From assembly GCA_022448165.1 (NCBI GenBank), contig JAKVAS010000017.1, positions 1 through 39,638 of the forward strand: a DNA stretch of 39,638 bases. The letters are read 5' to 3'. The translations under genes and the position numbers were made by a program. The stretch comes from Crocinitomicaceae bacterium. Lineage in GTDB: Bacteria; Bacteroidota; Bacteroidia; Flavobacteriales_D; Crocinitomicaceae. The notes below the pieces were generated by a model. It ran no database searches and had not been told where the DNA came from. It worked only from the letters and a program-made list of their open reading frames with translations. Shown piece by piece: positions 12,969 to 22,762 of this stretch. The first letter of the stretch is position 1; every line of letters begins with the position of its first letter.

Positions 12969-14045
12969 CTAGAACTTTACCAACCACCCCATCTCATCTT
13001 CAACACGACCAGCTTTCAAGTCAGTTAAATATGCTTTAACTTTATTAGATAATACTCTTGATTCAACTGAAGGCAATTCAAATAACTCCCCTCTAAATCC
13101 AATCTTAGCAATTGTAGCAATTGTAGCAGCTGTACCAGCACCAAATGCGTCAGTCACGCGTCCTTCTCTAAGTGCTTCAACAACTTCTTCAACAGAAACT
13201 TTACGTTCCTCTACTTCCACACCCCAATGTTTTGCTATTTCAACAACAGACCTTTTTGTTACACCTTTTAAGATTGTATCCACATCTTCAGCAGGAGTAA
13301 CTAACTTTCCATCAATTTCAAAAACAACATTCATCGTTCCAGATTCCTCAATATACTTATGCTCGGCCGCATCAGTCCAAATTAATTGATGAAATCCTTC
13401 TTCTTTAGCCAATTTTGCTGGATATAAAGATGCTGCATAATTACCTGCCGTTTTTGCTCGTCCAACTCCACCAGAAGCAGCACGCGTATAATGTTCTTCA
13501 ATTTTTACATTTACAGGCTCCGAATAATAAGATCCAACTGGACAAGTAAAAATGACAAACTTATATTTATCTGAAGGCTTAATTCCGATAAAATCATCTA
13601 TAGCAAACATGTATGGACGAATATATAAAGAATACCCTTCTTTATTTGGAATCCAGTCACGGTCTAAATCAACTGTTCGTTTTATTAATTCAGTATATAC
13701 ATCTTCAGGAATTGTTGGCATACACATGCGCTCACAAGATTCTATAAATCTTTTCGCATTCAAGTCAGGACGAAAAATTAAAACATTACCATCTTCGTCT
13801 TTATTTGCCTTCATCCCTTCAAAAACAGACTGTCCGTAATGAATAGCTGAAGTAGCCGGGTGTAATGATAACGGAGCAAAAGGAACAATCTCTGGCTCAT
13901 TCCATTCACCATTCTCATAATCCATCACCAACATGTGATCAGAAAAAACTCTACCAAAAGGCAGGTTATCCCAATCTACTTGATTGATTCTTGATTTTTC
14001 AATTCGCTGTATTTTCAATGTCAAAGAGTCATTCACCATAGTCAT
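12969..14045 (-). CDS. ilvE: Branched-chain amino acid aminotransferase
   Basis: 358 aa; FEGMKA, GGVGRAKTAGNYAASL, EESGTMNVVF, TDAFGAGTAATI: class IV aminotransferase, IlvE. Confidence 0.95.
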   Translation of the reverse strand: MTMVNDSLTLKIQRIEKSRINQVDWDNLPFGRVFSDHMLVMDYENGEWNEPEIVPFAPLSLHPATSAIHYGQSVFEGMKANKDEDGNVLIFRPDLNAKRFIESCERMCMPTIPEDVYTELIKRTVDLDRDWIPNKEGYSLYIRPYMFAIDDFIGIKPSDKYKFVIFTCPVGSYYSEPVNVKIEEHYTRAASGGVGRAKTAGNYAASLYPAKLAKEEGFHQLIWTDAAEHKYIEESGTMNVVFEIDGKLVTPAEDVDTILKGVTKRSVVEIAKHWGVEVEERKVSVEEVVEALREGRVTDAFGAGTAATIATIAKIGFRGELFELPSVESRVLSNKVKAYLTDLKAGRVEDEMGWLVKF

Positions 14046-14056
14046 TTTCTATGCTG

Positions 14057-14086
14057 CAAAGATACACAGAATCTCGTATTTAGCAA
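14057..14086 (-). promoter_or_regulatory. Bacteroidota-type promoter for ilvE (TTG-N19-TATCTTTG)
   Basis: Minus strand TTG (complement 14084-14086), 19-nt spacer, TATCTTTG (complement 14057-14064), about 12 nt from the ATG. Confidence 0.75.
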
Positions 14087-14148
14087 ATGGTAAAAAATCA
14101 ATGATTGATTAAATATTTCTGTAATTTTGAAGGTTTAACATATTCATT

Positions 14149-16032
14149 TTGCAAAAAAGCAGAGAATTATTAAAACGCTATTGGGGATACGATTCCTTTC
14201 GACCTTTACAGGAAGAAATAGTCGATTCGATTATTTACGGAAGTGATACTCTAGCTATCTTACCTACTGGCGGAGGAAAATCCATTTGTTTTCAGGTTCC
14301 TGGAATGGCTCTTGATGGGTTAACACTTGTTATCTCACCATTAATCGCTCTTATGCAGGATCAAGTAGACCAGCTAGCGAAAAGAGGAATCAAAGCTTCA
14401 ATGATTCGTTCAGGAATGAGTTATCGTGAAATCGATATCACTCTGGATAATGCACGATTCGGAGGAACAAAATTTCTATACACAAGTCCTGAAAGACTTA
14501 AAACTTCATTGTTTCTGGAGAGATTCAAAGAAATGAATGTTAGTTTAATAGTCATTGATGAAGCCCATTGCATTTCACAGTGGGGACATGATTTTCGGCC
14601 TGCATACCTGGAAATCAGCTCCATAAAAGAACTTCACCCCGAATGTCCATTAGTTGCCGTTACGGCATCTGCTACGAATCAAGTTCAAAAGGACATTATT
14701 GATCAACTCACCCTAAAATCACCAAAAATATTTAAGGGATCTTTGAGTCGTTCTAATTTACATTACGCTGCAATCCTTTCTGACAACAAATTGAATTCTA
14801 TCCTCAATTATTGTAATAATAGAATTCAAGAATCTGGAATTGTATACTGTCAAACACGAAAGAGTGTTAAACATGTTGTACAGCAACTTAGAGCGAAAAA
14901 AATATCTGCAGGTTTTTATCATGGTGGACTAAACACAGATGACCGTAAATACATGATGGAAAACTGGTTAAACGGCAACATACATGTAATGGTTGCAACC
15001 AATGCCTTTGGCATGGGGATAGACAAACCAAATGTTCGATACGTTTTACACTATGAAGTACCATCCAATATTGAAGCTTATTATCAAGAAGCTGGTCGCG
15101 CTGGACGAGATGAAAAATCGGCAAACGCAATAATATACTGGGAACCTAAAGATTTAGATCAATTAAAAGATCGTCTAAAATATAAGTTTCCTCCAAAAGA
15201 CAGAATTAAGCAAATATATAGTTCAATTTGCAATTTCTTAACCATTGCAATTGAATCAGGAGAAGGAGAAACATTTGATCTAGACATCAAACGTTTTGCA
15301 TCAATGTTTCATTTTTCAATTTCCGAAATTTTCTATTCTCTTAAAGTTCTAGAGAACAATTCCTCCTTAGTTTTCACGGAACAATCTTTCCATCCTACCC
15401 GATTAAAAATCGCAATTGGACAATCAGCACTTTATAAATTTCAAGTTGGCCATGATAAAGTTTCGTCAATTTTAATGCTTCTAACAAGAAGTTATCCTGG
15501 ACTTTTTGATCGATTTATAACAATAAATGAATCAGAACTATCCAAACGACTAAAAATTACCTTTTCGGACTTTAGAGAACAATTACTTTACTTGGAACAA
15601 TATGGTGTTATTGACTTAAGTCTTCAGTCTAATCTACCTCAAATAACATTATTACACGGTCGGTATTTAGAAAGTAAACTATCTATTGACCAATCGATTT
15701 ACGAACAAAAACAACAAGCCGAAGAAAGTAAACTTAATTCGTTAATTAAATATATAAAGACAACTAGTTGTCGATCCGTTGAAATTTCAAATTATTTTAA
15801 TGCAGATTCTGTAATCTGCAAAGTTTGTGATAATTGCTTAGAAAACATGAGTAGCACATACACCCAAAAAGAACTTTACGAAATAATACCCACCTTATTA
15901 CCCTCTAATTTAGATCAACTTTCCAACAAGTTAGCTGTCAAAGAATCAATTGTAAAAAAAGCAATTCAACACCTCATCCTAGAAGAGCTAATTATCTTCA
16001 ATGGTGAAAATTATCAAACGACTAATTCTTAA
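14149..16032 (+). CDS. recQ: ATP-dependent DNA helicase RecQ
   Basis: 627 aa; WGYDSFRPLQEEI, LPTGGGKSICFQVP, DEAHCISQWGHDFRP, QEAGRAGRDE; TTG start predicted. Confidence 0.96.
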   Translation: MQKSRELLKRYWGYDSFRPLQEEIVDSIIYGSDTLAILPTGGGKSICFQVPGMALDGLTLVISPLIALMQDQVDQLAKRGIKASMIRSGMSYREIDITLDNARFGGTKFLYTSPERLKTSLFLERFKEMNVSLIVIDEAHCISQWGHDFRPAYLEISSIKELHPECPLVAVTASATNQVQKDIIDQLTLKSPKIFKGSLSRSNLHYAAILSDNKLNSILNYCNNRIQESGIVYCQTRKSVKHVVQQLRAKKISAGFYHGGLNTDDRKYMMENWLNGNIHVMVATNAFGMGIDKPNVRYVLHYEVPSNIEAYYQEAGRAGRDEKSANAIIYWEPKDLDQLKDRLKYKFPPKDRIKQIYSSICNFLTIAIESGEGETFDLDIKRFASMFHFSISEIFYSLKVLENNSSLVFTEQSFHPTRLKIAIGQSALYKFQVGHDKVSSILMLLTRSYPGLFDRFITINESELSKRLKITFSDFREQLLYLEQYGVIDLSLQSNLPQITLLHGRYLESKLSIDQSIYEQKQQAEESKLNSLIKYIKTTSCRSVEISNYFNADSVICKVCDNCLENMSSTYTQKELYEIIPTLLPSNLDQLSNKLAVKESIVKKAIQHLILEELIIFNGENYQTTNS

Positions 16033-16822
16033 TCATCGATTTAATCTCATGCACCTCTTTTTGTAAATCTTTCAAAGATTGAGACAAATCAGTATCATCA
16101 ATTTTAAGATCTGGTAGTTCTGGAGATATATAATTTACAAATTTCCATATTTCAACGATATCATTTGCATGAACGACATATGGTTCGTAAAAAGTATTTG
16201 TTGAACACAATTGAAATGATTGTTCTGAACTCAATAAATTATGCACCACTTTAAAGACTATACCATCATCCTTTGTTACTACAATACATGGTGTTCCATT
16301 TCTAATTGACATCCAATTCTGAACAAACTCACCAACAACAAAAGAACCTTCAACAACTGGAGGCATAGAATCTCCCTTAATTGGAAACGATCGATATTTT
16401 CTGTCTTTCGAAAGAAAAGGTAAATGAAATGTTGGCAACACTTTCAAGTAATCAGGATCTGCATATCCAGCCGTATACCCTGCACTTGCCTTTTGAGGAA
16501 TCAATTCTATTAAATCTTCATTTTCCTCACTTACTACGGTTGTCAAAACCCTCAATTTATGTCCTTTAACATCAACATGCAAACCGCTATCCACTCTATT
16601 CCAGTCGCTATCTTTGTATTTAGAAAAGTCTTGTTTCACAAGATCATCAATAGAAACACTGTAAAATTCGCTAAAGAGTATTAAACTATCAAGATTGGGG
16701 TGAGCTACGTTATTCTCATACCCTGAATAGGAACTGCGTGTTAAACCCAGTTCATTTGCCACTTCTTCCTGAGACATTTTCCTTCTATTTCTCAGCATCT
16801 TTAAGTTTGTCCCGATCCCCAT
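16022..16822 (-). CDS. XRE-family HTH / S24 LexA-like transcriptional regulator
   Basis: N-terminal HTH (LRNRRKMSQEEVANELGLTRSSYSGYENN), S24 peptidase-like domain with GDSMPP and downstream Lys (IVFKVVHN). Confidence 0.9.
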   Translation of the reverse strand: MGIGTNLKMLRNRRKMSQEEVANELGLTRSSYSGYENNVAHPNLDSLILFSEFYSVSIDDLVKQDFSKYKDSDWNRVDSGLHVDVKGHKLRVLTTVVSEENEDLIELIPQKASAGYTAGYADPDYLKVLPTFHLPFLSKDRKYRSFPIKGDSMPPVVEGSFVVGEFVQNWMSIRNGTPCIVVTKDDGIVFKVVHNLLSSEQSFQLCSTNTFYEPYVVHANDIVEIWKFVNYISPELPDLKIDDTDLSQSLKDLQKEVHEIKSMIKN

Positions 16823-16838
16823 GTTTACTTTTTAATCA

Positions 16839-16859
16839 ATTATATGTCGGAAATATAAT
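16839..16859. promoter_or_regulatory. Candidate operator: 7-bp inverted repeat ATTATAT-N7-ATATAAT upstream of the S24 regulator
   Basis: ATTATAT GTCGGAA ATATAAT starting 17 nt upstream of the start codon. Confidence 0.4.
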
Positions 16860-16894
16860 CAAATCTTAAAATATAAACAAGTGATGATCAATTT

Positions 16895-17767
16895 TTAATC
16901 ACGAAGGATAATCGGAGTCCCCATAGCTTTAGATTGAACAGCAACATATTTGGCCCCTAAAAAGATAATTTGAGAAGAATAATAAACCCAAACAAGAACA
17001 ATTAATAATGTTCCTGCGACACCGCCATTCGCAGCAAAAAAATAATTCCCAAGGTAAAACTTAATGAGTAACTGCCCTACATACAACAAAATACTGGTTA
17101 GAAAAGCCCCTTGCATAGCCATTTTCCAACGAACCACACCATCATGAAGATATTTAAATACAAACGTGAATATGAGCGCATTCATAAATATTGGAAGGCC
17201 GTATCGCACAATCCCAGAGAACAACCAATTTAACACCTCAATATCATCAAAAAATTGAGAGCTAATTGATAGAAAAATAGTTTCAGCAAAATACAGGAGA
17301 ATAACAACAACCGTTATTCCTGCAATAAAGGCCATAGAAGTGAATCGAAATAATAGACCACGCACAATTTTTCTTCTCCTACTTAAAATAGCAGTATCTA
17401 AATCATAAAATTCATCAATGCTTCTCTTTAACGAAGTCAATATCGCAGTACACGAAAACATCAATGCCACAGCCCCTATAATTTCTAGTAATAAATTCCC
17501 TTTACCTAAATCAATTTGATTCAAAAAGCCCAAAACACCTTGAACATCCTCTATTCCAATTTGCTCTCGTAACAGATTAGCAATAATATCTATCATTACG
17601 TCATGCCCTACAATACGACCAAAAATAGTGATGCTTAAATAAAGCAAGGGAACCAAAGCAAGAATAGAATAATACGCTAAAGAAGCTCCATGCATCATTG
17701 ATTTTTCACGAAAGAATTCGATTAAAACAGTTCGCAACAATTGATAAGTATCCTTTAATTTATTCAT
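16895..17767 (-). CDS. YihY/virulence factor BrkB family membrane protein
   Basis: 290 aa; GASLAYYSILALVPLL, multiple TM helices, GGVAGTLLIVLVWVYYSSQIIFLGA. Confidence 0.93.
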   Translation of the reverse strand: MNKLKDTYQLLRTVLIEFFREKSMMHGASLAYYSILALVPLLYLSITIFGRIVGHDVMIDIIANLLREQIGIEDVQGVLGFLNQIDLGKGNLLLEIIGAVALMFSCTAILTSLKRSIDEFYDLDTAILSRRRKIVRGLLFRFTSMAFIAGITVVVILLYFAETIFLSISSQFFDDIEVLNWLFSGIVRYGLPIFMNALIFTFVFKYLHDGVVRWKMAMQGAFLTSILLYVGQLLIKFYLGNYFFAANGGVAGTLLIVLVWVYYSSQIIFLGAKYVAVQSKAMGTPIILRD

Positions 17768-18686
17768 ATTTTCTTTTGATCGATATCGAACTTAATTTTT
17801 CCAATGGTTCATCGGATACTAACATTACCTCTTCTGAATTTCCAGAAATATTAAAATAATTCACAATGTACAAACCGACATTAATTGACCGAAGGTAATT
17901 AATTTGTATTTCGTCTCCTTCAGGATCATATTCATTCGGTCGAAAAAGAACTTCATCACCTCCAATCGTTACGCGATTTACAACCCCTAATAACTCCGCT
18001 TTCTCCTTCGTTTTAGAGGAATAAAAAAAACGCTTTGGATCTATACATTCTTCAACACCATTCCCTTCTAAATATATTATTTTGTTCGCTATTGACATAA
18101 TCTCCTCCCCATCATGAGAAACCAAAATAACTGTTGTGTTTCGAACATTATTTAACTCTAGTAAATAACCAATAATTCTTAATCTCAACCGTAAGTCTAA
18201 ATGAACAAAAGGCTCATCAAGTAATAAAAACTTAGGCTCACAAGCAATTGCTCGACCTAAGGCTAATCTTTGTTGCTCACCTCCAGAAAGTAAGTGGGCC
18301 TTTCGATTTTTAATTTGGTTAAGCTCTAATAACTCTAGAAGTTCGTTGATTAAAACATGTTGATCTTCTTTGTGCAAATGAAGAACCTTTTCTCTCAAGT
18401 TCTCCTCAACAGAATGAAACAAATCCAACGCGAAATCCTGATTAACCAGCTGTAATTCCTCATATCCCGGTATCAGTTTTATAGAAGGTCCTTGAAGCTT
18501 ACCACCCTCAAAAAAGATTTCTCCTTCAGAAGAATCTAATAAGCCACACATTAATTTTAATAGAGATGTTTTCCCTACACCACTTCTTCCAACTACTCCC
18601 ACAAGCTCTCCCTGACCAATTTCAAATGAAATATCTCGGAATATCCAATCCTCTCGCTTTAACCCAACTTTAGAAAGTCGTAACAT
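17760..18686 (-). CDS. ABC transporter ATP-binding protein
   Basis: Walker A GRSGVGKTS, signature LSGGEQQRLALGRA, Walker B FLLLDEPFVHLD; C-terminal extension. No permease adjacent. Confidence 0.92.
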   Translation of the reverse strand: MLRLSKVGLKREDWIFRDISFEIGQGELVGVVGRSGVGKTSLLKLMCGLLDSSEGEIFFEGGKLQGPSIKLIPGYEELQLVNQDFALDLFHSVEENLREKVLHLHKEDQHVLINELLELLELNQIKNRKAHLLSGGEQQRLALGRAIACEPKFLLLDEPFVHLDLRLRLRIIGYLLELNNVRNTTVILVSHDGEEIMSIANKIIYLEGNGVEECIDPKRFFYSSKTKEKAELLGVVNRVTIGGDEVLFRPNEYDPEGDEIQINYLRSINVGLYIVNYFNISGNSEEVMLVSDEPLEKLSSISIKRKYE

Positions 18687-19112
18687 TTAAACAATCAATT
18701 CTTTAGGGAATTCTTGAGAAGCTATGTAAATTCCAGGAATAGGATTTGACATTGGTTCATAATCTTTAATATAAATTTTAAGATTTAAATCATCTCCCTC
18801 AATAATTTCAAATGAATCTAGAATACTTTCGGAGCAACCTACATAAGTGGATACCTCCCCTTTAACCTCAAAAAGTCTCATCCCTTTAACCTCATGAGAA
18901 AACTTCGTGCCATCTGGCATCTCTCCTTCTAAAGGAAATCCTGCTCCTTCATGCTGTACAATATTAGTTACATCTGTAGTAATCTTTAACTCATCCTCCC
19001 ATTCATATTTTCGATTTAACTCAGATTCCTTTCCATTATTATTAGCCTCAGCATGCTCTATTGAAAAATGATCATTTAATAAATAAACATTAATTGTACA
19101 ATTCATATCCAT
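18687..19112 (-). CDS. Hypothetical protein, no family recognised
   Basis: 141 aa ORF abutting the ABC ATPase gene on the same strand. Confidence 0.6.
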   Translation of the reverse strand: MDMNCTINVYLLNDHFSIEHAEANNNGKESELNRKYEWEDELKITTDVTNIVQHEGAGFPLEGEMPDGTKFSHEVKGMRLFEVKGEVSTYVGCSESILDSFEIIEGDDLNLKIYIKDYEPMSNPIPGIYIASQEFPKELIV

Positions 19113-19198
19113 GTATTTCCTGCAAAAATATCAACTTTCCTCTTTAAAATGACGTTAAATCAAATCACCGGCTTATTTTTGCTTAAATTCTGAATTCT

Positions 19199-20371
19199 GT
19201 GGAAAAAAATATTCAAATTTTCAAAAATAAAGTTCATTCAATTGAACGTAAACATCCTTGGATATTTTCTGGGGCAATTCAGTCTGACACTTCAGAAATT
19301 TATGATGGAGATACTGTCTCAGTTTATGATTCTAAAAATAGGTTCTTAGCACGTGGACATTTTCAACATGCGACTATATCCGTTCGAATCTTAAGTTTTG
19401 AAGACGTTCCATTGGATCAGTCCTTTTTTACAGCTAAAATAAAGAATGCTTTCTCTGTAAGAATGAAGCAAAATCTATTACGTTCTGATAATAATATTTT
19501 CAGACTAGTACATGGCGAAGGAGATGGACTTCCAGGTTTAATTATTGATTATTATGCTGGTGTTGCCGTGATTCAATGCCACAGTATTGGAATGTATAAC
19601 TCGATTCCTTTCCTTTATGAATCTTTAATTGAAGTTTTAGGAGATAACCTACAAGCGATCTATTCGAAATCATCAGACACTCTTCCAGAAAGAACAGAAG
19701 TAGAAAACATGTATTTGCATGGAGATTGCGCAACACCTCATTTAGCAATTGAGGATGGCGTTAAACTAAATATAGACTGGGTTACAGGTCAAAAAACAGG
19801 TTTTTTTATTGACCAAAGAGAAAACAGGACTCTTCTAGGCAAATACGCTAAAGGAAAACGAGTTTTAAACACGTTCTGCTATTCAGGAGGCTTTAGTTTA
19901 TCTGCATTATTAAATGGTGCTGAATTAGTACATTCATTGGATAGTTCAAAAAAAGCAATCCAATTGACTGATGAAAATATTGTTTTGAACAAATTTTCAG
20001 GCAAACATGAATCAATTGTTGCTGACGCAATGAATTACATGAAAGATCTAAAAGAAGATTATGACATCATCGTTTTGGATCCTCCTGCTTTTGCTAAGCA
20101 CCGAAATAAAAGACACCAAGCTTTGCAAGGCTATAAACGATTGAACGCCCACACCATCCGTCAAATTAAACCCGGTGGAATTATTTTTACGTTCTCTTGC
20201 TCTCAGGTGGTTGATAAATCACTTTTCACAAATACCGTTATAGCAGCATCTATAGAAGCTGGAAGAAATGTTCGAATTCTTGAACAGCTTCACCAACCTG
20301 CCGATCACCCAATCAATGCATTCCATCCTGAAGGAGAATACTTAAAAGGATTGGTTATTCAAGTAGATTAA
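19199..20371 (+). CDS. Class I SAM-dependent rRNA methyltransferase (RlmI/PUA family)
   Basis: N-terminal PUA-like region (HPWIFSGAIQ), GQKTGFFIDQRENR, FCYSGGFSL, VLDPPAFAKHR; GTG start. Confidence 0.92.
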   Translation: MEKNIQIFKNKVHSIERKHPWIFSGAIQSDTSEIYDGDTVSVYDSKNRFLARGHFQHATISVRILSFEDVPLDQSFFTAKIKNAFSVRMKQNLLRSDNNIFRLVHGEGDGLPGLIIDYYAGVAVIQCHSIGMYNSIPFLYESLIEVLGDNLQAIYSKSSDTLPERTEVENMYLHGDCATPHLAIEDGVKLNIDWVTGQKTGFFIDQRENRTLLGKYAKGKRVLNTFCYSGGFSLSALLNGAELVHSLDSSKKAIQLTDENIVLNKFSGKHESIVADAMNYMKDLKEDYDIIVLDPPAFAKHRNKRHQALQGYKRLNAHTIRQIKPGGIIFTFSCSQVVDKSLFTNTVIAASIEAGRNVRILEQLHQPADHPINAFHPEGEYLKGLVIQVD

Positions 20372-21687
20372 TGCTTAACATAAGTTATAAAACAATTCTT
20401 TCTGTTGCTGTGCCGCTTATGGCATCTAGCTTCATTCAGTCTATTGTTTTAATTACAGATTCATCCTTTTTAAGCCGTTTTAGTACTGAAGCCTATGATG
20501 CAGCGGGAAATGGTGGTTTAATATATATAACTCTTCTAATGTTAATCATTGGATTGAATGACGGTGCTCAAATAATCATTGCACGTCGTATTGGTGAAGG
20601 AAAAGAATCTGTTATCCCAAAAGTAATGGGAAGTGCAGTCCTTACGAATTTCATCATCACTATTGGTTTATTTCTTATCATGTTTCTTGTTGTCCCTTAT
20701 TTTCTCATCAATGGAGCAAAGGACATTGAACTGGCCCAAGAAGAAGTTAAGTATGCATCAATACGATCCATAGGATTTATATTCTCTTCTGTATCATTAA
20801 CTCTGATAGCCTATTTTTCAGCTAGAGGAAAAACTCGTATAATTTTAATGGGGGCATTATTCACCGCCCTCTTCAATGTTTTATTTGATTACCTTTTCAT
20901 TTTCGGCAAACTGAATTTGCCTGCTATGGGATTAAAAGGAGCAGCAATCGCGTCTGTTTTATCCGAAGGAATAGGAATGATTTTTTTCTTAATTCTGTTT
21001 AAAAAATATTCCCCTAAGATTATTTATAAGATACGAGTATCAAAAGATAGTATCTTAAATTTACTCCGAATTGGTAGTCCAATTATGCTACAAGGGCTAA
21101 TTGCTATGTCTACTTGGACAATTTTCTTCTTTTGGATTCAACAAATAGGCATATACGAATTAACGATTTCTCAGAACATCAGATCCATTTACTTCTTAGC
21201 ATTTGTTCCGATTTGGGGATTTGCAGCAACAACAAAAACTTATGTCAGTCAATACATTGGAGGTGAAAAATCCCATGAACTTCGAATTATAATTAGAAGG
21301 ATTCAGCTTCTCACAGTTCTATTTTTAATAATCCTCTTTCATGGAGCCTTGCTGTATCCCGAATCATTGATAAAGTTAATTAATCCTACAGAGGAATATA
21401 TTCAAGAAAGCAGTTCGATCTTACAATTTATATTCACCTCTGTAATCCTGTACGGATTATCCAGTGTTTATTTTCAGACAATATCCGGTAGCGGAAATAC
21501 TCGTTTCACATTCTATATTGAACTAATTTCGGTTAGCCTCTATATTTTAACGGCATACTTATTTATTAAAGTTTATAAATTAGAAATCTTCTGGATTTGG
21601 TCCGTAGAGTACATTTACTTTTTTACAATGGGATTATTTTCCATTCTTTATTTACGTTTTTTCGATTGGAAAAAGAAACTTATATAG
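20371..21687 (+). CDS. MATE family efflux transporter
   Basis: 438 aa; 12-TM pattern, MATE-like repeats (FNVLFDYLFIFGKLNLPAMGLKGAAIAS). Confidence 0.93.
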   Translation: MLNISYKTILSVAVPLMASSFIQSIVLITDSSFLSRFSTEAYDAAGNGGLIYITLLMLIIGLNDGAQIIIARRIGEGKESVIPKVMGSAVLTNFIITIGLFLIMFLVVPYFLINGAKDIELAQEEVKYASIRSIGFIFSSVSLTLIAYFSARGKTRIILMGALFTALFNVLFDYLFIFGKLNLPAMGLKGAAIASVLSEGIGMIFFLILFKKYSPKIIYKIRVSKDSILNLLRIGSPIMLQGLIAMSTWTIFFFWIQQIGIYELTISQNIRSIYFLAFVPIWGFAATTKTYVSQYIGGEKSHELRIIIRRIQLLTVLFLIILFHGALLYPESLIKLINPTEEYIQESSSILQFIFTSVILYGLSSVYFQTISGSGNTRFTFYIELISVSLYILTAYLFIKVYKLEIFWIWSVEYIYFFTMGLFSILYLRFFDWKKKLI

Positions 21688-21691
21688 TATT

Positions 21692-22627
21692 ATGAAAGTT
21701 GTTTTTATGGGAACCCCTGAATTTGCCGTAACCATACTAGATGCATTGGTGGTAAATAACATTGAAATAGCTGCTGTTATAACCGCTCCTGACAAACCGG
21801 CAGGAAGGGGCAGAAAGATGAATAAAAGCGCTGTAAAAATCTATGCTGAAAAAGCTGGATTGCCAATTTTACAACCAACAAATCTAAAGGACAAATCTTT
21901 CATCTCTGATTTAGAAGCAATAAATGCTGAATTATTCGTTGTGGTAGCCTTTAGAATGTTACCTGAAGTTGTTTGGCAAATGCCTTCCTTAGGTACAATC
22001 AATCTACATGCCTCTTTATTACCAAACTATAGAGGTGCTGCACCAATTAACTGGGCAATAATTAACGGTGAAAAGAAAACGGGAGTAACAACCTTCTTTA
22101 TTGAAAAAGAAATTGACACAGGAGCAATCATAGAGCAACGTTCTATAGAAATCGATGAAAATGAAGCTCTAGGAAGTGTTTACGATAGACTCATGCATCT
22201 TGGAGCCGAAACAACATTAAGTACAGTGCACTCCATTAAAAAAAACGAAATTGCCCCGATAAAGCAAAATGAATTTCAGATAGAAAAGAACATGCCTGCT
22301 CCAAAGATCTTCAAAGAGGATTGTTTCATCAATTTCAAAAAGTCTGGATTAGATACGCATAATCTAATTAGGGGGTTAGACCCATTTCCTTCTGCTTGGT
22401 GCAAATTACATCATGTAAATAAAACCGAAGTAACTTTTAAATTATTTAATTCGGAGCTTACAGACATACCATCTCCAACCAATGAAATTTTAGTAGAAAA
22501 AAAAGCAATTCTCTTTCCATGTAGTGATTACTATATTAGAATTAATAAAATACAACCGCAAGGAAAGAGAAAAATGAATGTTAATGAATTTTTAGCAGGA
22601 AATAAAATGAGTGATTTTACTCTTTAA
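21692..22627 (+). CDS. fmt: Methionyl-tRNA formyltransferase
   Basis: MKVVFMGTPEFAV, PDKPAGRGRK, NLHASLLPNYRGAAPINWAI. Confidence 0.97.
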   Translation: MKVVFMGTPEFAVTILDALVVNNIEIAAVITAPDKPAGRGRKMNKSAVKIYAEKAGLPILQPTNLKDKSFISDLEAINAELFVVVAFRMLPEVVWQMPSLGTINLHASLLPNYRGAAPINWAIINGEKKTGVTTFFIEKEIDTGAIIEQRSIEIDENEALGSVYDRLMHLGAETTLSTVHSIKKNEIAPIKQNEFQIEKNMPAPKIFKEDCFINFKKSGLDTHNLIRGLDPFPSAWCKLHHVNKTEVTFKLFNSELTDIPSPTNEILVEKKAILFPCSDYYIRINKIQPQGKRKMNVNEFLAGNKMSDFTL

Positions 22628-22676
22628 ATCTACAATACCGTTTAAATACTAGAGTTCATGGGCTTTTCAGGCTTGT

Positions 22677-22705
22677 TTATCAACAAATTATCATACTTAT
22701 CCACA
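22677..22705 (+). promoter_or_regulatory. Cluster of DnaA-box-like 9-mers upstream of HU
   Basis: TTATCAACA (22677-22685), TTATCATAC (22688-22696), TTATCCACA (22697-22705, perfect consensus). Confidence 0.4.
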
Positions 22706-22728
22706 ATTTGAGGGCTTTTAGTGCTGTA

Positions 22729-22747
22729 ATCCTTGCGTGGCAAGGAT
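22729..22747. repeat. Inverted repeat ATCCTTGC-GTG-GCAAGGAT overlapping the HU promoter -33 region
   Basis: Perfect 8-bp arms with 3-nt spacer; contains the TTG of the -33 element. Confidence 0.7.
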
Positions 22748-22762
22748 ATTAAGATATATTTG
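22734..22762 (+). promoter_or_regulatory. Bacteroidota-type promoter for HU gene (TTG-N18-TATATTTG)
   Basis: TTG 22734-22736; TATATTTG 22755-22762; spacer 18 nt. Confidence 0.8.

Noticed and set aside
13552-15130. ORFs antisense to ilvE (13552-13839) and recQ (14421-14624, 14888-15130)
   Set aside because: Overlap highly conserved genes on the opposite strand; no independent evidence.
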